In this document: positions 1 through 7,771 of the stretch, piece after piece | Layout: the number at the start of each line of letters is the position of its first letter | Position numbering within the stretch: the stretch's first letter is position 1 | Source of the DNA: Chloroflexota bacterium | GTDB taxonomy: Bacteria > Chloroflexota > Dormibacteria > CF-121 | Length of the DNA stretch: 13,900 bases | NCBI GenBank assembly: GCA_005889285.1 | Contig: VBFF01000098.1 | Span: 1 to 13,900 of the forward strand | Direction: 5' to 3' | Program-made: the position numbers and the translations under genes | The notes under the pieces: generated by a model | The model's database searches: none | Told to the model about the DNA's origin: nothing | What the model saw: only the letters and a program-made list of their open reading frames with translations

Positions 1-1155
1 GCGGCCGCCAATCCGATCTGGGGCCCACGCATCCAGATGATCACCTTCGCGTTGAGCGCGCTGACCTACCTGTGGGTCAAGCGGTTTTGCGAGGGCCGCA
101 GCCGCGCGCTCTACCTGCTGCCCGCCGTCATGCTGCTCTGGGTCAATCTCCACGCCGGCTTCGTGCTCGGCTACGCGATCCTGGGGATCGCGCTCTTCGT
201 GGAAGGCGCGCGCACCCTGCTGCGACGCCCCGGGGCGATGCCGTTGCCTCGCCTGCGGGCCATGGCCGCCATCCTGGCCGCCTCGGTGGCGGTCGCCATC
301 GTCAACCCCAACGGCTGGGACATCTATCTCTATCCCTTCCAGACCGGCGGCAGCCCCGAGCAGCAGCGCCTGATCGTCGAGTGGTTCTCCCCGAACTTCC
401 AGATGTCCCAGATCTGGGCCTTCGAGGCCATGATCTTCCTGCTGATCGGGGGGCTGGCGCTCGCCCGCCGGATCGAACCGCGCCAGTTCCTCCTGCTGCT
501 GGTCGGCCTCGGCCTGGCCCTCCACTCCGTGCGCAACCTCTCGTTGTTCATGCTGGTCGCCGTTCCGGCGCTGGCCGACTACGCCCAGCAGGCGCGGGAG
601 CGGATCTCGCTCCGCTTCTTACGCCGCGTGCCGAAGACCACGCCGGTGACCTTCGCCCTCAACGTCGTCATGATCGTCTTCGTCCTTGCCATCGTGGCCG
701 CCGCCAGCCTGCCAAGCCTGCTGCAGCGCGTCGACGGCAAGCTGGTGGCGCGCGACTTTCCCATCAAGGCGGCGGACTTCCTGGTGCAGCATCCCCCTCC
801 CGGCCACATGCTCAACGTCTACGGCTGGGGTGGCTACCTGATCTTCCGACTGGACCCGCAGCGCACCACGCAGCCAGTTTTCATCTTCGGCGACGCGGCG
901 CTCGACGGCGACCAGCTGTTGCGTGATTACGACCACCTGCAGTCGCTCGGCACAGACCAGGCGCAGCTCTTTGAGCGATACCAGATCAACTGGGTGATCT
1001 TCCACTCCAACGATCCGATCATCACCGAGCTCCGGCAGATCCACAACGCGCCTGGAGTGACCGGCTGGTTCGAGCTCAAGACCTTCGACAAGGCAACCAT
1101 CATGATGCGCGACACGCCGGCGAACCGTGCCTACGCCGCCGCCGCACTTGAATGA
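1..1155 (+). CDS. Polytopic membrane protein, GT-C-like (5' end outside window)
   Basis: The reading frame is open to the left window edge, so this is the C-terminal 384 residues of a longer protein; the ATG at 37 lies inside it and is probably not the start. Several hydrophobic segments run to about residue 240 (for example the LLLLVG and FALNVVMIVFVLAIVAAA stretches). A soluble C-terminal domain follows, with the motif NVYGWGGYLIFRL, then VFIFGDAALDG and NWVIFHS. The same order (YYDYGGYLIWRL, VFIDGRVEVYG) occurs in the gene at 13185-13900, so the two are paralogues. The layout of many membrane helices followed by an extracytoplasmic domain is seen in GT-C glycosyltransferase-like proteins, but no catalytic motif can be assigned here, so enzymatic function is inferred only from context. 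Its stop overlaps the next start in ATGA. Confidence 0.8.
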   Translation, partial: AAANPIWGPRIQMITFALSALTYLWVKRFCEGRSRALYLLPAVMLLWVNLHAGFVLGYAILGIALFVEGARTLLRRPGAMPLPRLRAMAAILAASVAVAIVNPNGWDIYLYPFQTGGSPEQQRLIVEWFSPNFQMSQIWAFEAMIFLLIGGLALARRIEPRQFLLLLVGLGLALHSVRNLSLFMLVAVPALADYAQQARERISLRFLRRVPKTTPVTFALNVVMIVFVLAIVAAASLPSLLQRVDGKLVARDFPIKAADFLVQHPPPGHMLNVYGWGGYLIFRLDPQRTTQPVFIFGDAALDGDQLLRDYDHLQSLGTDQAQLFERYQINWVIFHSNDPIITELRQIHNAPGVTGWFELKTFDKATIMMRDTPANRAYAAAALE

Positions 1156-2319
1156 CGGCCGCGGAGCGCGGCATTCGGCGCCGGCAGCGGCTGTTCGTGG
1201 TCTTCACGGCGGTGCTGGTGCTGGCCTACGCGCGCCAGCTCGTTAACGCACCGACCGCCGGGCAGGACTTTCGCGCCTTCTTCGCGGCGGCCACGGTCGC
1301 GGCGCAGGGCGGCGATCCCTATGACTGGACCGCGCTCGGTCACATCGAAGATGCCCTCTACAACACCCCCGCGCACGTCCGGGCGGGCGATCCAACCTAC
1401 TACGACTTCCTCCCCTATCCCGAGGGTCCGTGGCTGGCGCTCGCGCTCGAGCCCCTGACCGGCCTGTCGTGGCAGACCGTCTACCCCGTCTTCGCGGCCC
1501 TCATGCTGCTGGCGATCGCGATCGGCAGCTGGCTCATCCTGGCGCGTCTGGGCTGGCCGGCGAGGCGCCTGCGCATCGCGGTGGTGGTCGCGACCATCTC
1601 CCCGATCGCCTTCCGCGGCCGGCTGGTACCTCGCCTGGCGCGGAAAACCGATGGCCGGCGGGTTGGTGTTGACGCTCGTCTGGATCAAGCCGAACCTTGG
1701 GGTGGCCTTGCCCGTCGTGGTGGCGCTCCTCGAGCCTCCCGCCGCGCGCCGGCTGCTGATCAGCTTCGCGGCCGGCAGCGTGCTGGCCTTCGGCGCCGCG
1801 GCCCTGGCGCTTCCCGGGGTTCTCATTCACTGGCCGTCTGAGATCCTCTCGCACTGGCGCGCGGCGCAGGGGTCGCAGCCCGACATCGCCTCGATCCATA
1901 GCTTCTACTACCCGGCGCTGAGTGGCCCGTTCAAGACGGCCGCCTTGATTTTCGTGCTGCTGGCGGGCTGCGGGTACGCCGCGTGGGCGCTGCGCCGCAT
2001 TCGCGCCCCACTCGCCGCGGGCTTGACCCTCCTCCTGCTCTGGTTCGTGCTCCTGCCCTACGTCCACAGCTTCGATGCCATCGTGCTCCTCCCCCTGCTC
2101 GCCGTCCTCCTGGGTCCGGACCAGCGCGGCTGGGGGAACGTCACGACGGAGGCCGCCCTCTGGGCCTTCGCCATCGTCCCCTTTGCCTACTTCGTCGGAT
2201 GGCACGTCTTCTTCTTCAACGGCTTCACCGCGATCCCGATCGCGTTGCTACTGCTCGCCTGGCACCGGCGGGTTGTGATGCCCGGGCCGGCCGTGATCCC
2301 TGAGGCCCGGGCGGCGTGA
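1152..2319 (+). pseudogene. GT87-type mannosyltransferase-like gene, frameshifted with a probable short deletion
   Basis: Two overlapping frames make up one GT87-like protein. The first frame (ATG 1152, reading to 1841) gives about 155 sensible residues: TM1, the GQDF motif with the acidic residue typical of the first outer loop (D39), then YDFLPYPEGPW, equivalent to the YIYPP motif of its neighbours, and SPIAF. From about 1614 this frame becomes arginine-rich and meaningless. The second frame, from about 1618 to 2319, continues with GWYLAWRGKP, LVWIKPNLG (the conserved Lys-Pro segment), IHSFYYPALSG and VHSFDAIVLLPLL. Only about 12 residues separate SPIAF from RGKP; relatives have roughly 30, including a Gly-Gln motif and a helix. 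A loss of 3n+2 bases near 1614-1622 would explain both the frame change and the missing segment. It could be a real mutation or an assembly error. It overlaps both neighbours by four bases. Confidence 0.8.
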
Positions 2320-3623
2320 AGCGCTGGTACGGCGTCCGGCGCTTGTACGAGGTCGGCTTTCGCGACCGGGTGCTGCTGCTGCTCGTGCTCGGCATCGGTG
2401 CCTACTACCTGATTTGGTCCGCCGTCCAGTGGCTGACGCTGACGCCGGAGAGCCTGCGCTTCGACTTCGTCAACTACTTCGGCGGCGCGCAGGCCGCCGC
2501 CCACGGCACGGATATCTACGCCGACTTCAAGCGCTCCTGGGGAACGCAGGCCTGGGTCGTCGCCTACATCTACCCGCCCTTCTTCGCGCTGGTGCTCGCA
2601 CCGCTTACCTCCCTCGGCCTGCTGGCCGCGGCGCGCATCTGGCTGCTGGTCGTCCAGGGCGACTTCGCGGCGTCGCTTCTTCTCCTCCTGCGCATTCACC
2701 CCGAGCTGACGCGCGGCGGCCGGCGCCTGCTCCTGCTGGCCGCCTTCGGCTTCATGCCGGTCTACCTCAACGTCAAGTTTCAGCAGGTCGCGACCGTCTG
2801 GTTGCTGCTGATCACGGCCACGCTCTGGGCGGCGCTGCGACGGCGCACGGGTCTTAGCGGTGCCTTCATCGCGGCGGCCGCGTCGCTCAAGGTCGCGCCT
2901 ATCTTCCTCATCCCGCTGTTTGCGCGGCTGGGCCGTTGGCGCATCGCGCTCACGGGTGGCGTGATGCTCGTCGTGCTGACGGTCGCCACCATGCTCGCGG
3001 CGCCCGGCAGCTGGCAGTTCTTCACGGTCGTGCTGCCCCGCATCGGGCTAGGGACCGCCAACTGGGACAACGGATCGATCGACGGGTTGGTGAGTCGCAT
3101 CGCGGAACTGGCGCCCAATCTCTTTGGCAACGCGACCCAGACGCTGGCCAAGGTGGTCATCGCCGCCGCCGCGATCGCGGTCATCGGCGTCACGCTCTGG
3201 TTCGCGCGCCACGGGGCCCACGAGACGTGGACGCTTCGCCTCAGCGTGTCGGCGCTGATCACCGCGCTGCTGATCGTGAGCAGCGTCACCTGGCAGCACC
3301 ACCTGGTGACCCTCCTGCTCCCGCTCGCCACCGGGATCGCCTGGATCACCGTCCGCCGGCCGGGCGCGCGCTACTCGTGGTGGCTTTTTGCCGCGTACGC
3401 GATGTGCTGGACGGACCGGCGCGCCTTCCCGCTGCCGTCGGATCTCCAGGTCCACTCCTGGGCCGACGCGGCGCTGGTGCTGGCCGGCACCTCGGTCAAA
3501 CTGGTCGGGTTGCTCCTCATGTGGACCCTGCTGCTGCAGATGCTCCGCCTCGAAGGCCGCCGGGCGTCGGTCAGGCGGCTCGACCAATCGGCGGCCGGCG
3601 CTGCCGTGCAGCCCGCCGCCTGA
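2316..3623 (+). CDS. GT87-like polyprenyl-phosphate-mannose-dependent glycosyltransferase
   Basis: 435 residues, the usual size for GT87 (DUF2029) integral membrane transferases, which in characterised actinobacterial members move mannose from polyprenyl-phosphate-mannose to periplasmic glycolipids. The GTG start at 2316 overlaps the previous stop (GTGA), supporting translational coupling. Visible marks in order are: TM1 (about residues 19-37); DFVNYFGGAQA with D50 in the first outer loop; YIYPP at 84-88; FQQVATVWLLL at 155-165, where relatives have GQ; SLKVAP at 190-195; NGSIDGLVSRI at about 252-262; and SSVTWQHHLVTLLLP at 322-336. The last three motifs recur nearly unchanged in the gene at 7772-9010. 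The C-terminal tail is cytoplasmic-looking and Arg/Ala-rich, and its last 53 bases overlap the converging gene on the other strand. Acceptor and sugar cannot be read from sequence. Confidence 0.85.
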   Translation: MKRWYGVRRLYEVGFRDRVLLLLVLGIGAYYLIWSAVQWLTLTPESLRFDFVNYFGGAQAAAHGTDIYADFKRSWGTQAWVVAYIYPPFFALVLAPLTSLGLLAAARIWLLVVQGDFAASLLLLLRIHPELTRGGRRLLLLAAFGFMPVYLNVKFQQVATVWLLLITATLWAALRRRTGLSGAFIAAAASLKVAPIFLIPLFARLGRWRIALTGGVMLVVLTVATMLAAPGSWQFFTVVLPRIGLGTANWDNGSIDGLVSRIAELAPNLFGNATQTLAKVVIAAAAIAVIGVTLWFARHGAHETWTLRLSVSALITALLIVSSVTWQHHLVTLLLPLATGIAWITVRRPGARYSWWLFAAYAMCWTDRRAFPLPSDLQVHSWADAALVLAGTSVKLVGLLLMWTLLLQMLRLEGRRASVRRLDQSAAGAAVQPAA

Positions 3624-4848
3624 ACTGCCAGCCGTACCAGGCGACGATCGCGGTCATGACGATGGGACCAAGGGCGATATCGATCCCTCGCAGGTCGATC
3701 AGGACGGCGAGGTCGATCGCGAGCAACGCGGGCAATGGATTGGGTAACCCACCCTGACGGTAGAGCACGATGGCGAGCCACGCCGGCACCACCAGGATCA
3801 AGAGATCGTGGGGCAGCGCGTGGGGTGAGGCCAGCACCGCGAGCGCGCCGGCAAGCGCGGCGAAGCCAATCACGGAAGGGGGTCGGCGCCAGGCCAGCCA
3901 GCAGAGTGCCAGGAGGACGGCCAGGTAGAGCGCAATCGCCACCATGCTCGCGACGCCGGTGGGCAGTGCCGGTCCGATCACGCCGATCCACGCCTCGTTG
4001 AGCCGGATGGCGACGGCCTGGTTGGCGCTGAGCGCGTTGCGCACCATCGCCTCCAGACCGCCGGCGCCCCCAGCCAGCGGGCTCAGCAGTACGACCGCGC
4101 CGCCTGCGGCCGCGGCCCCCAGCGATCGCCAGCGTCGGGCCGCGAACAGAATGGTGAGATACACCGGCAGGTATTGCGGCTTGACGGCCAGCAACATGCC
4201 CGCGCCCGCCGCCAGCGCGGGCGAATCCGAGCGCAGCGCCAGCACGATCATGGCGGCGCCCAGCAACAGCCACGCGGTCGGCTGCCCCTCGGTGAAGGCG
4301 CCCCAGGCGGGAACGGCGGCCAGCACACCGAGCACCGCCAGGCCGATGTATCTCACTCCCCCGCGTGCGGGCAAGGCCTCGAGTTTCCCTCCCCCGCTTG
4401 CCGGGCCCGTCGGCCCACGCGAGCGGCGCTTTAGTGCCATGCGAGCGTTTGAGACGTTCGGGGAGGGCAGGGTGGGGGCTCCTCGCTGCAGGTGTAAGAG
4501 CGCGATCAACATGAGGGCCGCGCTGAGGAGTTGGAAAAGGCGAAAGGCGAGCTCCAACGGGAGCAGCGACAGCAGCGCGTAGGGCAGCGCCGCGGCCAGC
4601 GGCAGGCTGAACGGCAGCCGTGGGTCGATCGCGCCGTCGGGCGCCACCCGCTGCATCACCGCGCTCAACTCGCCCTGGTGGTAGGGAGCCGCGAGATGAC
4701 CCTGGCGGACCAGCACACCCGCGCTGTAGTTGATGGTGAAGTCGGAACTCAGCCGCGACGCGGGCGACTGGGTGAGGATGACGGCCAGCCCGGCGGCGGC
4801 CAGGGCCACGGTCACGGCGAGCATCGCTCGATCCAGGGGCCGTCTCAC
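3571..4848 (-). CDS. GT87-like glycosyltransferase with a repeat-derived loop insertion
   Basis: 425 residues beginning with GTG at 4848, which overlaps the stop of the upstream gene (GTGA). GT87-like marks: TM1 at about 8-26, SSDFTINYSAG with D36, EGQPTAW at 187-193 (the GQ motif), LLAVKPQYLPVY at 219-230, NEAWIGVIG at 284-292 and SPHALPHDLLILVVP at 341-355. Between the helix ending LLHLQ (about 121) and the helix starting YIGLAVL (about 167) lies a roughly 43-residue hydrophilic stretch rich in P, R, S and G. It is encoded by a palindromic repeat (see 4352-4482) and has no counterpart in the paralogues in this window. Removing it would join the two helices by a short basic loop, the normal arrangement. 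The frame stays open through the insertion, so the protein may still be functional. Its 3' end overlaps the plus-strand gene by 53 bases. Confidence 0.85.
   Translation of the reverse strand: MRRPLDRAMLAVTVALAAAGLAVILTQSPASRLSSDFTINYSAGVLVRQGHLAAPYHQGELSAVMQRVAPDGAIDPRLPFSLPLAAALPYALLSLLPLELAFRLFQLLSAALMLIALLHLQRGAPTLPSPNVSNARMALKRRSRGPTGPASGGGKLEALPARGGVRYIGLAVLGVLAAVPAWGAFTEGQPTAWLLLGAAMIVLALRSDSPALAAGAGMLLAVKPQYLPVYLTILFAARRWRSLGAAAAGGAVVLLSPLAGGAGGLEAMVRNALSANQAVAIRLNEAWIGVIGPALPTGVASMVAIALYLAVLLALCWLAWRRPPSVIGFAALAGALAVLASPHALPHDLLILVVPAWLAIVLYRQGGLPNPLPALLAIDLAVLIDLRGIDIALGPIVMTAIVAWYGWQFRRRAARQRRPPIGRAA
4352..4482. repeat. Palindromic repeat element inserted in frame within a GT87-like gene
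   Basis: About 131 bases (edges approximate) unlike the surrounding membrane-protein coding sequence. It contains inverted arms CCCTCCCC (4387-4394) and GGGGAGGG (4460-4467) around a 65-base interior. Inside is a small hairpin GGGCC/GGCCC (4403-4407 and 4412-4416). A CTCCCCCGCGTGC unit at 4356 is imperfectly repeated as CTCCCCCGCTTGC at 4389, and a GGGTGGGGG tract lies at 4470-4478. C-rich and G-rich arms flanking a variable centre resemble the dispersed intergenic palindromic repeats of many high-GC genomes (general knowledge, not searched here). No second copy was seen in this window and no clear target-site duplication is visible. It is translated in the minus frame as residues about 123-165 of the host gene. 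Confidence 0.65.
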
Positions 4849-6446
4849 GGGCGCACCCGAAAGAGCGCGGCCGAGTCCTCGAGATCGATCATCTCCAGCG
4901 CGGGATCCGGCGCGAGCCGTGCGGCGAAGCCTGCGTCGGTGGTGAGCACGTAGTCGATGCCGTTGGCGCGCAGGAACTTCGCCCGCTGGGCCGCGCCCCA
5001 GGTGGTGAAGAAGGCAAGCGCATCGTCCGACTTGCGGCGGGCGTCGATCGTCATCTCCGGGTGGCCGTTGAAGGCGCGCGCGTCCGTCTGCGCCGGGACG
5101 AAGATCCCGTCGAGGTAGGTGCTCAACACGACGTCACGCGCCGACACGTGGGGAGCGAGGCGCGCGAGCAGGACCGCCTCGGCACGGCTCTCGTATTCGG
5201 CATAGGGATCGAGCCGGAATGCGGCGATCCAGTAGGGCTGCGCCAGGCTGACGATGCCATAGAGGCTCGAGCCCGCCAGCGCGAGCGCGAGCACCCGGCG
5301 GCGCCAACGGACGCCACGCACGCGGCGAAGCACGACGAGCAAACCCGGGGCGGCGCAGAGGCCAAAGGGCACCGAGCTCGCCATGAAGCTGCGGCCGAGG
5401 GTGCCGCTGATGCCGGGGACGAACATGAAGACCGTCATTCCCACGATCCAGAGCGCGGGGAGCACGAGATCACCGCGCAACCGCCGGTTCGCGAGGGCGA
5501 CGATGATCAGTCCGCTGGCGACGAGGTGCGAGAGCACCAGGAAACCAAACGGGTCGCCAACATCCAGTGATGCGCGCACGACGCGCAGGGCGTCGGGGTT
5601 CGTCCTCCAGACCCAGAGCAGGTAACCGAGATAAGGCAGCTGCACGAGCGCCGCCGGGACAACAAAGGCGACGGCTCGCGGCTGATGGCGCAACAGCGCC
5701 CAGCCGGCGATGGTCACGAGCGCCAACAGTGCGAGCTGCGGATAGATCAGTTGCAGGCCGACGACCGCCAACACGCCGCTCGCCACAAGGCGTTGGTCGC
5801 GGCGATGACGCAGCCGCAGGGCGACCACCATCGTCCAGCAGAGCAGTGCCAGCGCCCATGGCAGGTGCGGCGCCATGGAGACCAGGTCGGCGACGCTGCT
5901 CCCCGGCGAGCTCATCTCCGTCGCGTGCGTCATGAGCGGGCCGAGGTGGATGTCGCGCGGCAGCACGCTGCCGATGCCCCCGCCCAACACGCAGAGCACG
6001 AAAGCCCAGCGCCGCAGGAGATGCGGCCGAAAGAGTTCCCGGATCAGCAGGGAGACGGCGGTCAGCAGGGCCGCGGCGGCGAGCAGTCGCGCCGCGTGAT
6101 AGAGCCAGGGCCCCGATGCCCAGCCGACCAGGTGTGCCGGCCAGAGGTACCAGGGGTAGAGCAGAATCCCTGGCAGCATCTCTGCGGTGTACGCCGGATG
6201 GAAGAGCCAGGCACCGTGCCAGCCGGCGCGCCACATCGATTGGTACACGTAGGCATCGCGCGCGATCACCAGGTAGCCGGGGAACACGCTACCTGACGGT
6301 ATGCGAAGCGCGGCGAGCAGGATCGGCGGCAGCGTCAGCAGCCCGATCGCCGCGATGGACGCTGCCGGCCAGCGCCAGGCGAACCGCGGGAGCCGACGGC
6401 GCCACGTGCTGGGCTCCGCCTCCCACTGCCGATGGGCGACGGCCAT
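4845..6446 (-). CDS. GT-C-like polytopic membrane protein with extracytoplasmic C-terminal domain
   Basis: 533 residues. The frame is open much further upstream, but that part is antisense-frame noise over the neighbouring gene. The ATG at 6446 overlaps the previous stop by one base (TGATG), which fixes the start. TM1 is at about 28-47. An outer loop follows with IARDAYVYQSM (D64, Y66), GAWLFHPAYTAE, then roughly ten more hydrophobic segments. The last 130 residues form a soluble domain with VVLSTYLDGIFVPAQ, a GHPEMT motif, FFTTWG and IDYVLTT. The protein at 8989-10617 has the same plan: over the first outer loop I count 22 identities in 52 gap-free positions, and it carries a matching GHYSET. 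The acidic outer-loop residue and helix plan fit GT-C glycosyltransferases using lipid-linked sugars, but no characterised family is recognised, so function is inferred. Confidence 0.75.
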   Translation of the reverse strand: MAVAHRQWEAEPSTWRRRLPRFAWRWPAASIAAIGLLTLPPILLAALRIPSGSVFPGYLVIARDAYVYQSMWRAGWHGAWLFHPAYTAEMLPGILLYPWYLWPAHLVGWASGPWLYHAARLLAAAALLTAVSLLIRELFRPHLLRRWAFVLCVLGGGIGSVLPRDIHLGPLMTHATEMSSPGSSVADLVSMAPHLPWALALLCWTMVVALRLRHRRDQRLVASGVLAVVGLQLIYPQLALLALVTIAGWALLRHQPRAVAFVVPAALVQLPYLGYLLWVWRTNPDALRVVRASLDVGDPFGFLVLSHLVASGLIIVALANRRLRGDLVLPALWIVGMTVFMFVPGISGTLGRSFMASSVPFGLCAAPGLLVVLRRVRGVRWRRRVLALALAGSSLYGIVSLAQPYWIAAFRLDPYAEYESRAEAVLLARLAPHVSARDVVLSTYLDGIFVPAQTDARAFNGHPEMTIDARRKSDDALAFFTTWGAAQRAKFLRANGIDYVLTTDAGFAARLAPDPALEMIDLEDSAALFRVRP

Positions 6447-7713
6447 CAGGCGGAAAGCCGTTCGGCCTCGACGGCCGGTGCCGGCGCGAGGCTCAGGCCA
6501 CCGAGCGGCAGAACACAGAGGAACAGCGTGATGACCACGGCGGCGTAGTTGTCGTTGAAGAAGCGGGCGAAGAACGTGAAGGCGAGCAGCACGCCGGCGT
6601 AGCCGGCCATCCAGCGCCCGATGGTCGGGCGGCGCAGAAAGGCGCGGGCGGTCAGCCACAGGACCGGCAGGGCGGCGGCAAGTTGGAAGATCAGAAAAGG
6701 AAAAGCGTCGGTCCGCCGCGCGATGACGTGAAGCGCGTACAGGAGGTTGCCAAACCCGTAGCCGGCGATGGGATAGGCATCCGGAATGCCGCCGCTGGTG
6801 TAGAGGACGACATCCGTCCAGAAGGCGTGCGGGTTGGCGACAACGAACGGCACGATGGTCGCGATCGGCGTCACGGCCAGCGCGACCAGGCTGGTGACGA
6901 CCTCGCGGCGGGAGTGCTGGGCGCGCCAGCGGATCAGGAGCACGAGGAGCAGAAACGGCACCGCCATCCACGCAAACGGCTTCAAGGCGACGGCGATCCC
7001 AAGGGCGCCCGCGGCGAAAACTGGATGTCGGTGCGGCCCGACCACAAGTAGAGCGTGATCATGGGGCTGACGAAGATGGCGGTGATCAGCAGGAAGCGCC
7101 GCTCCTGACTGATGGGCAGCGTGACGATCGCGAGCAGCCCGATGACGCCGAAAGCCATGAGCACGAGGCGGTAGTCGAAGGGAAGGCCCAACACATCCGT
7201 CAGGAGGCGGAACGGGATGCCGGCGAGAACCGTCAGCGGGTAATACGCGAGGTGATGCAGGGCGGGGTTGGGGCCAGGTGTCAGGTCCCAGCCGAAGGCG
7301 GCCATCGGGGTGTTGGACCAGTCCACGCCGTAGATCGGTTGCCCCTTGAGCAGGCGGTCGACGGCGGACTCCACCTGGAGCAGCCCGTCGTGCTCCATCG
7401 TCAGGCCGATGCGCGGGCGCTGCAGGATGCCGATCAGCGTCGGACCCATGGCAGTCAGCAGGCCCAGCAGCGAGACGCCCCACAGCTTCAGCCGCCAGTG
7501 ACGCGTGCTCGCCCGCAGCAGCAGCAGGAGGGCAAACAACGTAGCGGTACTGGCGAACGCGAGCCAGATGCCGTAGCGCCCGCGCAGCACCCAGAGCAGC
7601 ACGATCTGCAGCGCGCCGAGGACGCCGAGGTACCCGACGGGGGTGGTCAGCCGGGCGGCGGCCCGGGTCAGTGACGCCCGAAGTCCACCGGCCGGCGAGG
7701 CGGCGCCAGCCAT
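6446..7713 (-). pseudogene. GT-C-like mannosyltransferase-type gene, frameshifted near 7017
   Basis: The ATG at 7713 opens a frame of about 232 sensible residues: TM segments, then MEHDGLLQVESAVDRLLKGQ and a TPMAAFGWD region with NPALHHLAYYPLT, then VSPMITLYLWSGRTDIQF, after which it runs into nonsense and stops at about 6982. The protein continues in the other frame as FAAGALGIAVALKPFAWM through several helices to the stop at 6446. The switch sits at a run of four A (7017-7020; T on the coding strand). One extra T would read QFFAAGAL. However, relatives have about 20 residues between the G-R/Q motif and the A-A-G...K-P segment and here there are about five, so a 3n+1 deletion fits better. 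The acidic-loop and Lys-Pro motifs place it among GT-C/GT87-like transferases. Mutation and assembly error cannot be separated from this sequence alone. Confidence 0.75.
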
Positions 7714-7771
7714 GACGACGGTGTAACGCCCAGTGTGAGGAACCCCTTCTCCCGCCCGTTATAGCTGGGCA
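7714..7771. promoter_or_regulatory. Divergent 58-bp intergenic region, likely paired promoters
   Basis: This is the only head-to-head gap in the window, so promoters for both flanking operons must lie in it or in the starts of the genes. On the plus strand TATAGC (7760-7765) matches four of six -10 bases and sits only six bases before the GTG, which would give an almost leaderless message; no convincing -35 or Shine-Dalgarno is seen. A perfect 6-bp inverted repeat GCCCAG/CTGGGC lies at 7728-7733 and 7765-7770, 31 bases apart, and could be an operator or chance. Confidence 0.35.

Noticed and set aside
6447..6971. N-terminal extension of the 533-residue minus-strand gene
   Set aside because: It lies out of frame over the neighbouring gene, its translation has no membrane or motif pattern, and the ATG at 6446 sits exactly at the neighbour's stop.
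1613..7014. CCGCGG at both deletion junctions (1613-1618 and 7009-7014) as a shared breakpoint signal
   Set aside because: CCGCGG occurs at several other places in this GC-rich window, so the match is expected by chance.
7010..7025. Programmed -1 frameshifting in the gene at 6446-7713
   Set aside because: The zero-frame codons CAG TTT TCG do not form a slippery heptamer, and no strong downstream stem was seen.
7724..7762. TAAC/GTTA plus GCCCAG/CTGGGC as one larger operator palindrome
   Set aside because: The half-site order is not mirrored, so they cannot form a single dyad; only the 6-bp repeat holds.
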